DNA of 64,000 bases from Burkholderiales bacterium (GTDB taxonomy: Bacteria; Pseudomonadota; Gammaproteobacteria; Burkholderiales; Burkholderiaceae_C): positions 1 through 64,000 of the forward strand of contig JAPLPK010000191.1 in the NCBI GenBank assembly GCA_026400275.1. Reading direction: 5' to 3'. The notes below the pieces were generated by a model that did not search any database, was not told the DNA's origin, and saw only the letters and a list, made by a program, of their open reading frames with translations. Positions 63,842 through 64,000 of this stretch are shown here, piece by piece. Numbering within the stretch: the stretch's first letter is position 1; every line of letters starts with the position of its first letter. The translations under genes and the position numbers were made by a program.

Positions 63842-64000
63842 TCACGCCTCCGCAGAGCGGCCCTTCATCGCAAAAATACCTTGTGGACGCTTCTGGATGA
63901 AGATGATGATCAGCACCAGCACCGCGATCTTCGCCAGCACGGCGCCGGTCAATCCCTCCAGCAGCTTGTTCAAGATGCCCAGGCCCAGCGCGGCGTACAC
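63842..64000 (-). CDS. urtB: Urea ABC transporter permease UrtB, C-terminal part
   Basis: Only the last 52 codons are in the window. On the minus strand it reads YAALGLGILNKLLEGLTGAV, LAKIAVLVLIIIFIQKRPQG and IFAMKGRSAEA: the last membrane helix and the RPQGIF end typical of UrtB and LivH-like permeases. Four bases separate its stop from the urtC start, so urtB-urtC-urtD belong to one operon. Confidence 0.9.
   Translation of the reverse strand: MYAALGLGILNKLLEGLTGAVLAKIAVLVLIIIFIQKRPQGIFAMKGRSAEA

Overview
The window looks like a chromosome segment of a betaproteobacterium, most likely Comamonadaceae (Rhodoferax/Polaromonas-like). The reasons are high-GC coding sequence, the five-step histidine pathway (HutF/HutG), an urt urea transporter, and an interspersed repeat of about 50 bp built on GCGCAGGT/ACCTGCGC. 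This is an inference from gene content; no rRNA or other marker is present.

Layout. 1-10.1 kb is housekeeping and signalling: an AraC regulator and EamA exporter, a Tat-exported PhoD-like phosphatase, a chemoreceptor, the nudB/ybhP-like/clsB operon, GMP reductase and a PfkB kinase, then tRNA-Lys(CTT). 10.5-13.9 kb has a small unknown gene and a thiolase/CoA-transferase operon. 14.2-22.9 kb is a defence island: hsdM, hsdS, a DUF429-like gene, abiEi, abiEii and hsdR, with the toxin-antitoxin pair lying between hsdS and hsdR. 23.1-31.0 kb is a divergent acyl-CoA locus: thiolase on one side; crotonase, feruloyl-CoA-synthase-like ligase, SDR, AAHS transporter and a frame-disrupted acyl-CoA dehydrogenase on the other. 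It probably serves side-chain degradation of hydroxycinnamates. 31.1-36.8 kb holds a small flagellar-rod-like gene, a TPR response regulator, a lone ureD, a nucleotidyl cyclase-PilZ protein and an AlaC-type aminotransferase. 37.1-50.7 kb is a complete hut cluster: hutC, hutH, hutU, a polar amino acid ABC transporter, a second HutH-like protein without the Ala-Ser-Gly cofactor triad, hutD, hutI, hutF and hutG. 50.7-60.5 kb is mixed: diguanylate cyclase, MtfA peptidase, two small proteins, AraC/P450 pair, EamA exporter, beta-propeller lipoprotein and HDOD protein. 60.6-64 kb is urtE, urtD, urtC (frameshifted) and the end of urtB, with a long repeat between urtD and urtE.

How genes work together. 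HutC sites lie before hutC and before hutH, so the hut genes are probably induced by urocanate; HutH-U-I-F-G would take histidine to glutamate and formate, with the ABC genes importing it. The thiolase/CoA-transferase operon and the hydroxycinnamate-type locus share an AGTTATT-type palindrome and may share a regulator that is not in this window. Type I restriction-modification and AbiE would act together in phage defence.

Most notable observations: the nested defence operon; the triad-less HutH paralogue; two tandem hairpins with compensatory base changes (34304-34380); repeats embedded in the reading frames of hsdM and clsB; and two genes (urtC and an acyl-CoA dehydrogenase) that each seem to have lost a short internal piece and their frame.
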